Assembly: GCA_029168955.1 (NCBI GenBank) | Contig: JAPDOI010000020.1 | Span: 2,906,001 to 2,970,000 of the forward strand | Direction of reading: 5' to 3' | Source of the DNA: Aplectana chamaeleonis | Taxonomy: Eukaryota > Nematoda > Chromadorea > Rhabditida > Cosmocercidae | DNA length: 64,000 bases | Part shown: positions 32,980 through 44,255 of the stretch, one piece after another | Layout: each line of letters begins with the position of its first letter | Position numbering within the stretch: the stretch's first letter is position 1 | Program-made: the position numbers and the translations under genes | Notes under the pieces: model-generated | What the model saw: only the letters and a program-made list of their open reading frames with translations | Database searches by the model: none | Told to the model about the DNA's origin: nothing

Positions 32980-33474
32980 TTTAGAGGCACTGTTCGCGAT
33001 AGCAATCGCTTTTCTGTTTTTTTGCCTATCTTGAAACCGGTCCCATTCTGATTCCAATGATGCTTCTGGAATCGTACAAGACCTTCTAGGAATGGAGTTA
33101 TGGTACCTCAAAAATTGAACTAGGGAAAATGGTGGACGAGTTGTCCGAGGCTTCTAACTTCCGTCTTTTGCAGCCAATGTAAGCGAGCTGACCTGAGTAA
33201 AGAGAGAAGTTGAGAATGAAGGGAAGAACGGGGCTTTTGATCGGAAACTATCGTTCAACTCACGATTTCGAGTGTTCCTTTGTTCACGTCGAGGGACGGG
33301 AAGAGGCGGGACTTGCCCACAATGGCGGGGTTTTCCCACTTTTCTAAGCCGTTTTGCGGCTCCTGGGTAGCTTTTCGTCCCGTTTTTTCGACGCTGTTCT
33401 GCTTCTGAGAGCCACGAGATGCGTTTGTCATGAAAAATTCGAGGATGAAGTTTATCGCGAACAGCGCCTTTGAG
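32980..33474. mobile_element. TTTAAA-type element, 0.5 kb, sibling of 712-2664
   Basis: The ends TTTAGAGGCACTGTTCGCGA and TCGCGAACAGCGCCTTTGA are inverted. Bases 33010-33240 match 735-960 closely (CCCATTCTGATTCCAATGAT; GTGGACGAGTTGTCCGAGGC), so the two share an interior although their lengths differ fourfold. Confidence 0.75.
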
Positions 33475-35189
33475 TGCACTATGGGGCGACTCAACAGTAG
33501 CGTTTTGGCCTAGCCCCCGTCATATGGCCCATTCAAATGGACTTCGATTGGGCGCGTTAGGTAGAATGAGTAAGGAATTAGATTACATTCGGTCTTTTCA
33601 ACATAACCCTAGGTAAGTAACTATTCACGTTGTTTGAAATTTCGTTCACACACACACACCCTGGCCCCTTTAGCGCCGTTAACCCCACTCCGCTGCTAAA
33701 AGAGGATCGTCTCGATAAAGAGCCATTAAGCATGTATTACGTGGTGATACAGTTCGCGGCGTTGATTCGATCAAGAACTGAACCCCTCATTCTTCTCGGG
33801 TTAACCCCCCGCTCGAGATACTCTTCTGCTGTTACGTAACGTAACGGTGGTGTACACGATAGTGGCGGTGTCATGCCGTGCTGAGACATCCCCCTCCATC
33901 GGCGCCGATCCAAAGCGCCTTCTTTGGATCGCTAGCCGAGTTCGGGTGAGAGATTTTCGACACGGCTATTGCAACAAGAAGTTAACGGTCTGCTGAGATT
34001 AGAGCTGGCGCTGCATTCTAATGACCGCACGCAACACACCTCAAGTAACGACAATTGTGTACTACACCCAAGGGTTTAGTGCTTTAGTGGGCAAATATGT
34101 TCTTTCAATCATTCATCGTCAGCTAATAGTAGTGAAGTCATTCAGCATCAGACACCGCGGTGGTGCCGCCCAATAAAAGGCACTCACGATTTCGCATTCG
34201 CGCTTTGCCTTCTTACAAACATCGGCCTCGTTAACGAACTTAAACAGGAGTCTCATAAAGGGCTTTGACGTGGAATTGAAAATACGTGCTCGCTCATCAA
34301 AATACAACCCCCAAACCATTCAATGTCGATAGGTGAACTTGACGTCAATCGAGCTGTCATGTGTGCAGTCAATGCGATCGATATTGCCTGATAGCCAACG
34401 TATGGAAACATTTCTATTAAACAGCTCGAGAATTCGGACTAGCTAGCGATATGAATTGTCTGAAGACAGAGGTGAGACAGTCGAAAAATTCTCTTTGACA
34501 CGCAAATAGGCAGCCGCACTCAGCTATTGGGCGCGAAATCATTCGATCGATAGCCATCATCCCCTCACTTTTTTCACCTTCCTATCTCAGGAAATCGTGG
34601 TTATCACATGGAGGCGACCTGCAGGTCGTGCGTCGGAGTCTGACAGTCTGCGTCACTCTTGTCGTCTGTGATACAGCAAGACTTCTACGATTGGCTTGTC
34701 CCGTCACACCACAATAGGAAGTGCAAAACATTGCGAAATATGCTCCGTCACCTCCAAGTCACAACAGGGACGAGAAAATGTGATGAAATTTGGCTTCGAG
34801 GTGAGAACGGGGGCTAATTTGCTCTCCATGTCACAACAGGAAGGAGTTGTGGGCTCCAGGTGACAACCGGGACTTCCTGAGATTTTCTCGCCAAGCAGAG
34901 TCGCGGCTTCCTGATTGAATATGTCAAATCATTTATTAAAACCGATGCATTTTTCTTATCGAATAAATTCCGGGGCATTTCTAGAGAGCTCTCGTCCTCG
35001 ATTATCAGCAGCAGCGGAGCTGTCAACCATGTTGACTACGAGTGGTGATAAGAATGTTTCTACAAGAAGCCTTCATTCGCTACTGTTGATGATGGAAATC
35101 GAGATCTTTGTAGAAATGTCCCAAACCTAAATTGTTCTTCGCAAATACATACCTTAATTACACTTCCCAACTCTCAAGCGATGGGTAAG
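33475..35189. other. Stretch without a recognised gene
   Basis: Contains a short CA run at 33645, the inverted copy of the 30.6-kb repeat at 34440-34485 (GCGATATGAATTGTCTGAAG), and a repeat of GGGCGCGAAATCATTCGAT at 34525 that also occurs at 31170. No domain is seen in the frames. Confidence 0.35.
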
Positions 35190-35745
35190 GTCTATTGTAA
35201 GCTTTGCTGCGATAATGAGCAGCAGGCTTGCCATCCAGCTTAAATCGCAGCGGGACCAGCATCGGCATAGGCCCTCGTGCGTCCGTCGCAGCGACGCGTC
35301 GCGGCGAGCTGACATACCGCAAATGTGCCGGATTCTGTCGCTGCCACTATCGCTCGTCGCTGTGCAGATTCAGGCTAATGGTATGCCTTTTGCGACACGC
35401 GGTCGCGTCGCCCTGCATAGCGACAGCGACCGCCTGTCGCGGAGCTTCCGCCCTTTGGATCTGTCGCTGTCGCAAAGCGCTGCACAGCGACAACTACAGT
35501 GGCAACCAGAGGCATCGGCACATTTGCAGTACGTCAACCCTCCGCGATACGTCGCTGCGACTGTCACGCGACAACTATTCCTACAACGGCCAGTGCCGTT
35601 GCTCCTATGCGGGTCCTGCCACGATTTGAGGTAAATATCATGACTGCCGCTCATGACAGTGACAAAGTATACCATTGACCTCAAAGGACTGGAGTTCCGC
35701 GACAAGCGGTCACTGTCGCTGTATCCTGCGACAGCGACCTTTCAT
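35190..35745. repeat. GC-rich GCGACAG/CTGTCGC-rich palindromic region
   Basis: Dense copies of TGTCGCTG and its inverse, with overlapping long frames on both strands (two + frames and one - frame over the same 400 bp). That pattern is typical of palindromic repeat DNA, not coding. The motif resembles the core of the 17.9-kb satellite but the period is lost. Confidence 0.5.
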
Positions 35746-35977
35746 AGGGCTAAACATCTCCACAACCTACCCAGCTAACAATGAAATAATTTGAACTTCC
35801 ATGTACGACTTTCAGTGAATCTTGGCATGGTTGGTATTTAATATGTGTGAGATATTAGTAGAGCCAAATCCAAGACGTTAGTAGATTTATTCGGTTGACA
35901 TTTTGGCTAATATGAATTTCGTTCAAAAGTCAACGCAATTCTCAGTCATAAAAAGTCCTTATTTGGCTGTCCCATAC

Positions 35978-36650
35978 CTAAGCCTCATGGTTACTCCGCC
36001 AACGCGTAGCTAAATGCCTCGCACGGAAACAAGAGATGCCCAGGGTTTCGGAGGCATCTAGTCTGATTTTGACACGAGAATTTACGTAAATTACGGTAAG
36101 TTTAGCCTCAGTTGGTGAAATTTTAGCTACAGCGCCCGCATATTCTACGCAAATTCTCGCTACAGCACCCGCATATTCTACGCTTATTCTCGTTGCAGCA
36201 CTCGGTCGATCGACCCACCCAGTCTTGATCCGTACTAGAAAGACGATCCCCGCTGCGATCGACCGCATCGCCGTTTCTTCCCCACGGCCTGCAGCATACC
36301 AGCGGCCAAAATTGTCTCTAGCAAGGTCTTGCAGAGAGCGACACGGGGTCACCCTCCACGACCACCCACAGAGTGTCAAGTTATTCGTGGGTTGACTGGG
36401 CCAGGACTGATTGAACGGCATCCCTGCGTTCCGCGTAGCCAAAGCGGGTTAAGATTGCATTTCAACACAACCTGTCGCTAAATCCGTAGATTCTCGCTAC
36501 AAAATTATAGCGAGAATATACGGGTTTAGAGTCAGAGAGAACAATGGTTCGAACGACACAAGAATATGCGGGTTTTAGCTATCGTAGCTAAAACCCTTAA
36601 ATTCTCGCTACATGGAATGGGGCGGCGTTTCAGGCCGCGCCCTCGGAGGC
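35978..36650. repeat. Region with repeated TATTCTCGCTACA motifs
   Basis: TATTCTACGCAAATTCTCGC and close variants recur at 36130-36200 and 36480-36610, partly inverted (ATAGCGAGAATATACGGGTT). CGGAGGCATCTAG occurs at both 36050 and 36645. The 154-codon - frame across it follows the repeat and has no family motif. Confidence 0.5.
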
Positions 36651-37855
36651 ATCTAGCTACGCATTGGCAGAGTAAAGATCTCTCACCGATATCTGCCATG
36701 GAGTTGACCCCCCCCTCCCGAAATATTAAATGAATTGGAACGAGTCTCAATTCAAGTTCTCACTTTCATCTAGGGGCTATGCGTCTACCACACAACTACC
36801 CTTTTACCGCCTGACCTATTTGCGCACAAAAACTCTATAATCTGCAAAGTCAACCACGAACAGGTCCTCGATTTCAATTTCCAGATGAGGAGAGGAAGGC
36901 GGTCACTGGTTTACAAAATCCACACTAACCCCACAAACAGTCGCGCAAAAAAGGTAACTACATCTACCTTAATTCAAGGCTAACCACTTTAATGAACCCT
37001 TGGGAATTGGAAAAACCTTCACCCTACATCTCTGGAATCCCCAGGTCGGCCCTTGCTGGATTGTAAGTCATGATGTTGACCCGACGACGACCGATAGCGA
37101 TTGTGCAACGCAAGGCGGCCAATTCGGGAAAGCGAAAGCATGCATTCATCCTTCCATACAGCCCCACATCACACATACACACAACCGAAACATAGCGTCT
37201 CCGTCAAGGCTATGGGCTCGGGTCAACGCCGTCAACACCACCGCCGCAGCCGCAAATAAGACCCTATGACAGATAGGATCTTTCGAATACTCCGAGATAA
37301 TTGGGCATGTCTCTGCAAAGTTGGAAGTGCAGGAGAGTCTGCCTGTTTAAGCGTCTGGAAGGCCGGGTATACAGTTATATTAATTTTCCAAGTGCCATGC
37401 CTGAAGGTCAGTGCCAGCAACTACAATACCGCCTATGACATAAGGAAGAAGGGGCGAATGGGCAAATTTGGCAACAAAGGTGTCTTTGACTTATAAAATG
37501 CTTCAAAGTGCTTCAATCTAAAATTGAAAAAGAACCATCCTCTTCAGCGCGGCCTATTGGTTTCAATCATATCAAAAAAAAGTCCGGAAAATTCAACGAA
37601 GAAACACGATTTTTTCCAACAAAGTTGTTTCATCATGCGTTAGCGTGTAAATTCGCACGTGGTGATGTGATTAGCGCAAAGAAACAACGGGAAACATGAA
37701 CCAATACGTCACGTTCGTGCGTCATACGCAAACACATAGAGTTCGCGCAATTATTTTAGTCTGATGAATGGACGGGGCTGCGACGGTAGATCACTCCGCG
37801 CGAATCGAAACCCCATTCTCCAGTGAGGCCGCCAACCCCGCACGGCCAGCCGCCT
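36651..37855. other. Stretch without a recognised gene
   Basis: A + frame at 37000-37269 ends in an Ala/Asn-rich stretch (NAVNTTAAAANKTL) but has no domain or splice context. Confidence 0.35.
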
Positions 37856-38135
37856 GGGGCGGCATGCACGTACGCGGCGGGTTAGGTTGGGGTTAGGCAG
37901 GGTTTGGGGCGTCGGCTCGTTTCTTGATCGCTGTGCGAGGGCTGAAGGGGGGTTAGGCTAGCACTGAAAAATCGTTCCCTCGCAAACCCTATCTAGGAGT
38001 GTGGGGCAGCCGAAACCCCGTTGAGACCCCAACCATCGATTATCTCCAGCACTCGCACAGCAATCATGAAACGCGCCGATGCCCCAAACCCTGCCTAACC
38101 CCAACCTAACCCGTCACGTACGTGCATGCCGCCCC
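37856..38135. mobile_element. Palindromic element with telomere-like arms, copy 2
   Basis: Complete copy of 280 bp, the same length as copy 1. Arms of about 95 bp begin GGGGCGGCATGCACGTACG and contain GGGTTAGGTTGGGGTTAGGC. The interior has CCCTCGCAAACCCTATCTAG and GGGGCAGCCGAAACCCCGTT. Confidence 0.85.
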
Positions 38136-38328
38136 TGGAGATAATCAATAGTTGGGGTCTCAACGGGGTTTCGGCTGCCCCACCCTTCTAGGTAGGGTTT
38201 GCGAGGGAAAGATTTTTCAGTGTTAGCCTAACCCCTTTTCGGCCCTCGCACAACAATCATGAAACGCGCCGACGCCTCAAACCCTGCCTAACCCCAACCT
38301 AACCCGCCGCGTACGTGCATGCCGCCCC
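38136..38328. mobile_element. Telomere-like element, copy 3, inverted and lacking one arm
   Basis: Directly abuts copy 2. It begins in the interior (GGAGATAATCAATAGTTGGG), reads in the opposite internal direction, and ends with one full arm CCTAACCCCAACCTAACCCG ... CATGCCGCCCC. Confidence 0.8.
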
Positions 38329-39199
38329 TGGTTCATGCGTCAGGCTAAATAAAACGGAAACCATACATAGCACCACGTCTCACGCCATTCTTTGCGTGAA
38401 TATTTCTCGATGGTTTCGACATCTTTTTTCTGTTCTCTCGCGTTGCTATTATCGATCCTGTTAGGAAGCTTGTGGAAAAGTTGTTGTGCCCCTAACTCGG
38501 TATAAATTTTACGGCCGTATGCATAAACGCGCGTGGTGAAGCAGGAACAGGGCTGGCAGTACGTTCAAAGATTCACCCCAGAAACGGTAGGAGATCACTA
38601 ATCCGTCATGCGCAACAGCGAATCACCTGTCCAAGACATGTAGCTGAAATTTTAGGCGGTGATACTGAAGCAAGATTGATTAATGATTAGCTGGCCTTGC
38701 AGAGCAATCCTGGAAGCAGGCTACTCCTCTGACCCTGCATGGCGTTCATGCATACGGCTCCCAACTTCCTGCAACTGTTTCACCATAAAACAAGGTTTCA
38801 AGAAGGGTTAAGGGTTGGCAAATAAGTCTATAGCATGGCTCTCCCGAAATTCGAAAACTTTCCCATACTTCCCTGTGCAATACACCGCGCCCAAACCCTC
38901 CCCGTACATACATACATAGTATGTGGGTCAGCGCTGCTGCTTTTGGGGTCGTGTGTGTGTGTGTGTGCGCGAGACGGCGTCAACGCTTTTCACTACTTCT
39001 CTTCCTCGCGCGGCATCGGTGGCGAGCTTCGAAAAAATGAGGTCCGAGGAAGTGAAAAACGACTTGCGATTGGGGCAATTTGCGCCACGCCGCGACCCGC
39101 ACTCATTTCTTCCCCTCGTCATTCACTCTATGAAAACATGCAGACAGACCGGGACTATATGGGATGCGTACAGTAATCGAACCGCGCGGAACTTTCACT
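38329..39199. other. Stretch without a recognised gene
   Basis: Includes a short (GT)n at 38952-38966. Overlapping + frames at 38835-39336 are Arg/Ser-rich and lack motifs. Confidence 0.35.
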
Positions 39200-39523
39200 T
39201 CAATCATAGGTCGCCGCGGCGAAAAAAAAACCTCTCCATGAATGGGAGGAGGCACCGACAAGCAGGACAACCACGACGGCGATGGCGATTTTCGTGTCAC
39301 TCAATGAGGTCGCTGCTGCGTCTGACCCAGACGTAGCGGCGACCTCCGCCACTGCTTTCATTTCCGGATATGGAAAGCAAATAAGCGTTTGAGAGAGAGT
39401 TACATGAGAATTGCTTGCATCCTGTTTTCTCCGAAAGCCAACCAATAGTCCGCCTAACGCCCCAAGAACGAGAAAATTCAGAAGGATGAAGAATAGCGTG
39501 CACGGAGCTACAAGATGCGGCAT
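39200..39523 (-). CDS. Possible small membrane or secreted protein
   Basis: From ATG 39523 the - frame gives 107 residues. The N-terminus PCTLFFILLNFLVLGALGGL followed by LVGFRRKQD is a signal-anchor or membrane segment with a positive flank. A Ser/Ala-rich stretch (ATSGSDAAATSLSDTK) and a second hydrophobic run (IAIAVVVVLLVGA) follow. I do not recognise a family. A second - frame overlaps it (39297-39548) and there is no clear 3' or 5' signal, so it may be chance or only partly coding (for example the first membrane segment as one exon). Confidence 0.3.
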   Translation of the reverse strand: MPHLVAPCTLFFILLNFLVLGALGGLLVGFRRKQDASNSHVTLSQTLICFPYPEMKAVAEVAATSGSDAAATSLSDTKIAIAVVVVLLVGASSHSWRGFFFAAATYD

Positions 39524-39779
39524 CAAGACTACCGGAGAAGCGGACCAAACGCCACTGGAATAAGTTTTATTGACAGTCGGTCTTCGAAAGGTATTCATTC
39601 ACCTGCTGCATCTCGTTCGCTCTGAACTCTACGTGAACTACAAAGACACTCTATCGCCATATCGTAAGAAGGTGGCTAACAGCTTAACCCAACCCAGTGT
39701 TAACTCAAACACTGGCAGGGTTCAGCCGCCGACAAGGAGACACCCAGCAGCTGCCAATAGCGGATAGGCCGCATATTGT

Positions 39780-39847
39780 CCTTAAAGGCAGACAACCGCC
39801 GGTGGAACACTCGGGAACGAAAATCATCGTGAACGCTGCCTTTAAAC
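39780..39847. mobile_element. Minimal TTTAAA-type element, about 66 bp
   Basis: CTTAAAGGCAGAC at the left and ATCGTGAACGCTGCCTTTAA at the right are the family's two ends with almost no interior. Confidence 0.5.
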
Positions 39848-39979
39848 GATTGAGCGGGCTACACCAGTGACGCGGGTTGGTGCAGGCGTTCATATTGGTC
39901 GACTCCACACGCTGATCAACTTCCCCTACCACAGAAACGCAGTTTGCCTTTCGACCCGATCTACGACTGACCCAAACCG

Positions 39980-40592
39980 TTGTATTGGTCGGCGGCTAGA
40001 CGCAGCCAGTGGCATGTGGATCGTATCCACACCGCGGGTGTGGCTAAAGAGCAGTGCGGCTGGTACACACGTCGCGCGCGACGGTAAAACGCTGTGCGCG
40101 CTCATCCTCCTTGGGGTGCGGTAACCGAGGGCACTCAAAAAAGTTGTTGTTGTTCCATTTTAGCCGTTTCTCTTTATCGTTTTTTGCATTTTGTCCATGA
40201 CGTTGTTGTGTCAGACGTAGGGTCGGCGTCGGAATCAATATCATCATCTCTCATTCCGCTCCAAGAAGCAAACAAAAAGAACTCTAAAAACTTGTATAAA
40301 AAGTGCTAATTCCATCGAAACGATGGTATGAGAAGCATTGCGTCTAAAAAAGCACAATATAAACAAAAAAACTTGAATAAAATGCAAAAAATGATAGAGG
40401 GGAACGGCCAAAATGGGACAGCCACTACTTTTTCGAAGGTTGTCGGTTAACGCGCCCCAGGGGACGATGAGCGCGCACAGGGTTCTTCCGTCGCGTGTGC
40501 TAGCCAAACTGCTCCTTAGCCAGACCGCGGTGTGGATTCGATCCACATGCCGTAGCCAGCGTCCGCAAGACGCCAACCACTCAAGACACGGA
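39980..40592. mobile_element. Foldback element with arms of about 220 bp
   Basis: Left arm 39980-40205 and right arm 40375-40592 are inverted copies: GCATGTGGATCGTATCCACA, GCTGTGCGCGCTCATC, then CATTTTAGCCGTTTC against GAACGGCCAAAATGGGACAG, GATGAGCGCGCACAGGG and GTGTGGATTCGATCCACATG. The - and + frames over it are mirror artefacts. Confidence 0.8.
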
Positions 40593-41284
40593 TGAGGGTC
40601 ATCCGCGGCCGAATGACCGGTAGATCTTTAATCAAAGCTGCTCCAGCGTTTCCCAGCTCACTGCAACAACCACTGGCGATAACAACGAGCCTTAGATCTG
40701 CCCCCCCCCCGCCGGAAAGTGCCGTTGATAAGCCGATGGCTAGCCTCACCTTTGAACAAGCACGGCGGACTGCCCTGTTTGGGCCCATCGGTAAGGGATG
40801 AACTGGTTGTGAATAACCGTAGGGCTGCTCTAAGCACAGAATGTCGTCCGAAGTGGAGTATTATCCCTATATCCGAAATTGATGAATGTTTCGCACTAAT
40901 AGGGAATAAAGATTAAATCATCCATGACATCATCAACAGAAGCTACCTGCCTGTTGAAGCTAATCATATATACGGTGGAGTCTTCATAACGTAACCAATG
41001 GTGTCGCATGTGCAAATGCACACTCTATCACCCATTCCTCGCCCGTCCCTGTTTTTATTGATTTCCCTTCACCTCTCACCCTGGAACATTTTATGGGCTA
41101 TGTAACGATACCATCACAGCACCGCTAACCCAGTGGGTTCATGATTTGAGGAATATATTGTTTTCAAGATTAAATAAATAAATAAAAAAATAAATAAATA
41201 AATAAATATAAACCATTCGAGACTCGAGAGTCTTTTTGATTAATCATTAAATCGTTACTCTTCGACAGTTAAGAATTCGTATTT
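40593..41284. other. Stretch without a recognised gene
   Basis: Includes a (AAAT)n-type run at 41170-41207. No coding signal is seen. Confidence 0.35.
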
Positions 41285-41474
41285 GGTGCTATTGCAGCAG
41301 GGGGGGGGGGGCACTTAAAAATCGCAATTGGCCGCGCCCCTTTTTTCGTGCCGCAACGACTTTTGATTTTGGCAGCGGGGGAAACCCGGGTAAGTGCTCA
41401 AATTCAGTGCGGCACAGTAAAATGGGAGCGGCCAAGTGCATTGCGCCATAGGAGGCCCCCGTTAAGATAGCACC
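41285..41474. mobile_element. Short MITE with GGTGCTA ends and G-run, copy 1
   Basis: Starts GGTGCTATTGCAGCAGGGGG and ends CCCCCGTTAAGATAGCACC. The interior has CCGCGCCCCTTTTTTCGTGC and GAAACCCGGGTAAGTGCTCA. Copy 2 at 58692-58882 carries the same interior inverted. Confidence 0.75.
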
Positions 41475-42262
41475 TCGTATTCATCGACGATAAATCCATG
41501 GCCTAAGGGCAAGTTTTGCCCGATTTTTCGCAGCTCTCTGTGCTAAGCACCTTCATCTTGCCATCAAGATTCCCTCAAGTCATAGGTTCATCGTTGATGA
41601 GACCAGTCGCAGAGGCACAACGTTGTGTAACCATGGAAAAGATTGATGACCCTGATGACCCAACTAGATGTAGTTCTACAAAATGCGAGAATTGCCGCTC
41701 AAAATTATTTCTAAAATACCAGATATAGTTCCCAGAGAAATCTCACCGCTCCTATTGTCAGAACACAAAGGTGCCAAATGCCAAAAAAAATGATGCTTCG
41801 TGCTACTCTGCGTGACAGAACTACGCAGGCCAACCCAGGCCCCGGTCAATTACTTGTCTACTAGTTGAAGACGGCGTCGCGCTGCGACGTCAATGAGCAG
41901 CCGGTTAACAGTCGCGCGCGGCCGGCGGCTATTTAGGTCAAGCGCGAGATGCAGAGACGATTAGTAGCGCGCGGCGTGAATACATAACAAGCATTTATGA
42001 TAAACCATGTGCTACTCGACGCCAGCGCGAGAGCCCGGACAGACATCATGGCGCTGGCAGAGGCGCAGAATAACGGCGCGGACTACTGTACCCGGCGAGG
42101 TGGTACGGTAGTGACGGAGCGGAACAGTTTATCAGCTGATAGATGCTATAGCGCCGATTCTCGAACGAACTGGTAATAGCGAGTTAATCGAGTTAGCGGG
42201 CGCAACGAAGAAACTGATCATTTCATCAATTGATGAGTAAGAAACAAATCTAACGATGAGAT
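41475..42262. other. Stretch without a recognised gene
   Basis: The part 41860-42180 is CpG-rich (GTCGCGCGCGGCCGGCGGC) without a convincing ORF. It lies downstream of the zinc-finger terminal exon on the - strand. Confidence 0.35.
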
Positions 42263-42399
42263 TCAAAGTTCTAGCTCACTGGTAATATCCTTCCTGCAAA
42301 GAGTGCACTTGTAGCTCTTGAAATGGGCCTGCATTCGATGCCTGGACAGGGAGGACGAATGGCAAAACACCTTCGCACAGATCGAACAACGGAAACTTC
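42263..42399 (-). CDS. Terminal exon encoding a C2H2 zinc finger
   Basis: The exon follows a good acceptor (TATTCTTTAG|GAAGTTTCC) and ends at the TGA at 42263. It begins with two bases of a split codon. The translation has a full C2H2 finger, FRCSICAKVFCHSSSLSRHR then MQAH (Cys-X2-Cys, Phe, Leu, His-X4-His), then a second Cys pair in YKCTLCRKDI before the stop, so the last finger is incomplete. Upstream on the - strand the DNA becomes the TTATG array. The first-exon candidate at 43978-44255 lies beyond it but the phases do not match (two leftover bases offered, one required), so at least one exon is missing or they are different genes. Confidence 0.6.
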
Positions 42400-42434
42400 C
42401 TAAAGAATAAGGAATCGATCGTCTTGTTTGAGAA

Positions 42435-43965
42435 AATATCATGTCATACATTGTTTATGTTGATATGTAATGTAATGTTATGTTTCATGTTATGTTGTGC
42501 TGTGTTATATGTTATGTTATGTTATGTTATGTTATGTTATGCTATGTTATGCTCTGTTATGTTATGTTATATATGTTATGCTAAGTTATGTTAAGTTATG
42601 TCGTGTTATGTTATGTTATGTTATGTTATGTTATGTTATGTTAACTTATCTCGTGTTATGTTATGTTATGTTATGTTATGTTCTGCCATCCTATGCTATG
42701 TTGTCTTATCCATCAATATGATGTAAGGTTAGGTTATTTCATATTACAATATGCTATATTATATTATGTTATGTAACAATGTGTTATGTTATGTATGTCA
42801 TGTTATGTTATGTTATGTTATGTTACGTTATGTTATGTTATGTTATGTTATGTTATGTTATGTTATGTTATGTTATGTTATGTTATGTTATGTTATGTTA
42901 TGCTAAGTTATATTAAGCTATGTCGTGTTATGTTATGTTATGTTATGTTATGTTCTGCCATCCTATGCTATGTTGTCTTATCCATCAATATGATGTAAGG
43001 TTAGGTTATTTCATATTACAATATGCCATATTATATTATGTTATGTAACAATGTGTTGTGTTATGGTATGTCGTGCTAGGTTATGTTGTTTTATGTTGTG
43101 CTGCGTAATGTAAGACTGTGTTATAATAAGCTGTATCGAAAACATGGTAGGCTACGCGTATTGTACAGATTGAGGCTGCGAAGAAAGCTCATTTGATCAT
43201 TATATGTAAGGCGGTGCTAGGTCGTGTCAGGTTATGTAAGGCTGCGTTGGGTTATCTCACGTCACATCACATTATGGATGTTCAGACTTCTTTACCCCAC
43301 GGTTGAATTATTTCAAGTTGCGTTATATTGTATGACGTGAAATGATTCTAGTCCATGACAGATTTGTTGGCACACGCTGAGCTATGTTGCCTTATGTGAG
43401 AATATGAAGTGTTATGATGTGTTATATTATGTTATGTTACGTTTTTCTGTTGTTATGTTATGTTATGTTATGATATGTTATGCTATGTTCTGTTATGTTA
43501 TGTTATGTTATGTCACGTTATGTTATGTTATGTTATGCTATTCTATGTTATGTTATGCTATGTTGTGTTATGTTATGTTATGTTATGTTATGCTATGTTA
43601 TGTTATGTTATGTTATGTTATGCTATGTTATGTTATGTTATGTTATGTTATGTCACGTTATGTTATGTTATGTTATTTCGTGTTAAGTTATGTTATATTA
43701 TGTTATGATATGTTATGCTATGTTGTGTTATGTTATGTTATGTTATGTTATGCTATGTTATGCTATGTTATTTTATGTTATGTTATGTTATGTTATGTTA
43801 TGTTATGTTATTTTATGTTATGTTATGTTATGTTATGTTATGTTATGTTATGTTATGTTATGCTATGTTATGCTTTGTTATGTTATGTTATGTTATGTTA
43901 TGTTATGTTATGTTATGTTATGTTATGTTATGTTATGTTAAGCTGCGCTACTTTATATTATACTA
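42435..43965. repeat. (TTATG)n pentanucleotide array with embedded longer repeat
   Basis: About 1.5 kb of TTATG/CATAA units with point variants. Two blocks of about 180 bp share TTCTGCCATCCTATGCTATG then TTGTCTTATCCATCAATATG and TAAGGTTAGGTTATTTCAT (about 42680-42790 and 42950-43060). A unique stretch at 43080-43400 interrupts it. The long + frames of Met-Leu-Cys-Tyr-Val repeats are read-through of the pentamer. Confidence 0.95.
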
Positions 43966-43977
43966 TGCAAAAAAAAC

Positions 43978-44255
43978 CCGCCTTTCAAATCCGGCCGCTT
44001 CAACTCGGCCCTATAGTTGCCGCTTGCAAGCCGCGACTCGTCTCCAGGGGAGCCGGGGCTTTTCGACGCGTATTTGATCTCCACATAGTCTTTCCTCTCG
44101 TACTCTGTGCCCTCACTGCTGTCCACACTTTGGGCTCGTTCTCGTCCATCCACTATGCAATCATCAATATCCATACTGTCAGCTGTTGTACCGTGTTGAG
44201 TGAACACCGGCCGCACCAACGGTTGCGGACCCAATAGCAGCTCCATAGCTACCAT
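43978..44255 (-). CDS. First coding exon candidate with adjacent splice acceptor
   Basis: ATG 44255 lies 3 nt after AATTTTTTCCAG, the arrangement seen at nematode spliced-leader trans-splice sites (inference). The 92-codon frame starts MVAMELLLGPQPLVRP and has an acidic Ser-rich middle (SMDIDDCIVDGRERAQSVDS) then YERKDYVEIKYASKSPGSP and ELKRPDLKGG. There is no known domain. Composition drops sharply to AT at 43978, where the only nearby donor is GGCGG|GTTTTTT, a weak match. Without splicing the frame stops at 43953. Function unknown. Confidence 0.45.

Noticed and set aside
30583..34485. A 3.9-kb transposon bounded by inverted CTCTGTCTTCAGACAATTCA copies
   Set aside because: The two copies are inverted, but a third, diverged copy exists near 20390, no target duplication is seen, and independent elements lie between; probably dispersed repeats.
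35215..35634. 139- and 133-residue + frames with a 111-residue - frame
   Set aside because: Mirror-image frames in GCGACAG-rich palindromic DNA.
35978..36442. 154-residue - frame
   Set aside because: Follows the repeated TATTCTCGCTACA motif; no family signature.
41285..41474. Sequence resembling a viral or plasmid origin (long G-run with inverted ends)
   Set aside because: A second copy with the same ends is nested in the hAT-like element, so it is a MITE.
42263..43978. Joining the 43978-44255 exon directly to the 42263-42399 zinc-finger exon
   Set aside because: The exon phases do not match and the donor is weak; the join would destroy the finger frame.
43404..44237. 277-residue + strand frame rich in Met-Leu-Cys-Tyr-Val repeats
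   Set aside because: Direct read-through of the TTATG pentanucleotide array; similar frames occur in other registers.
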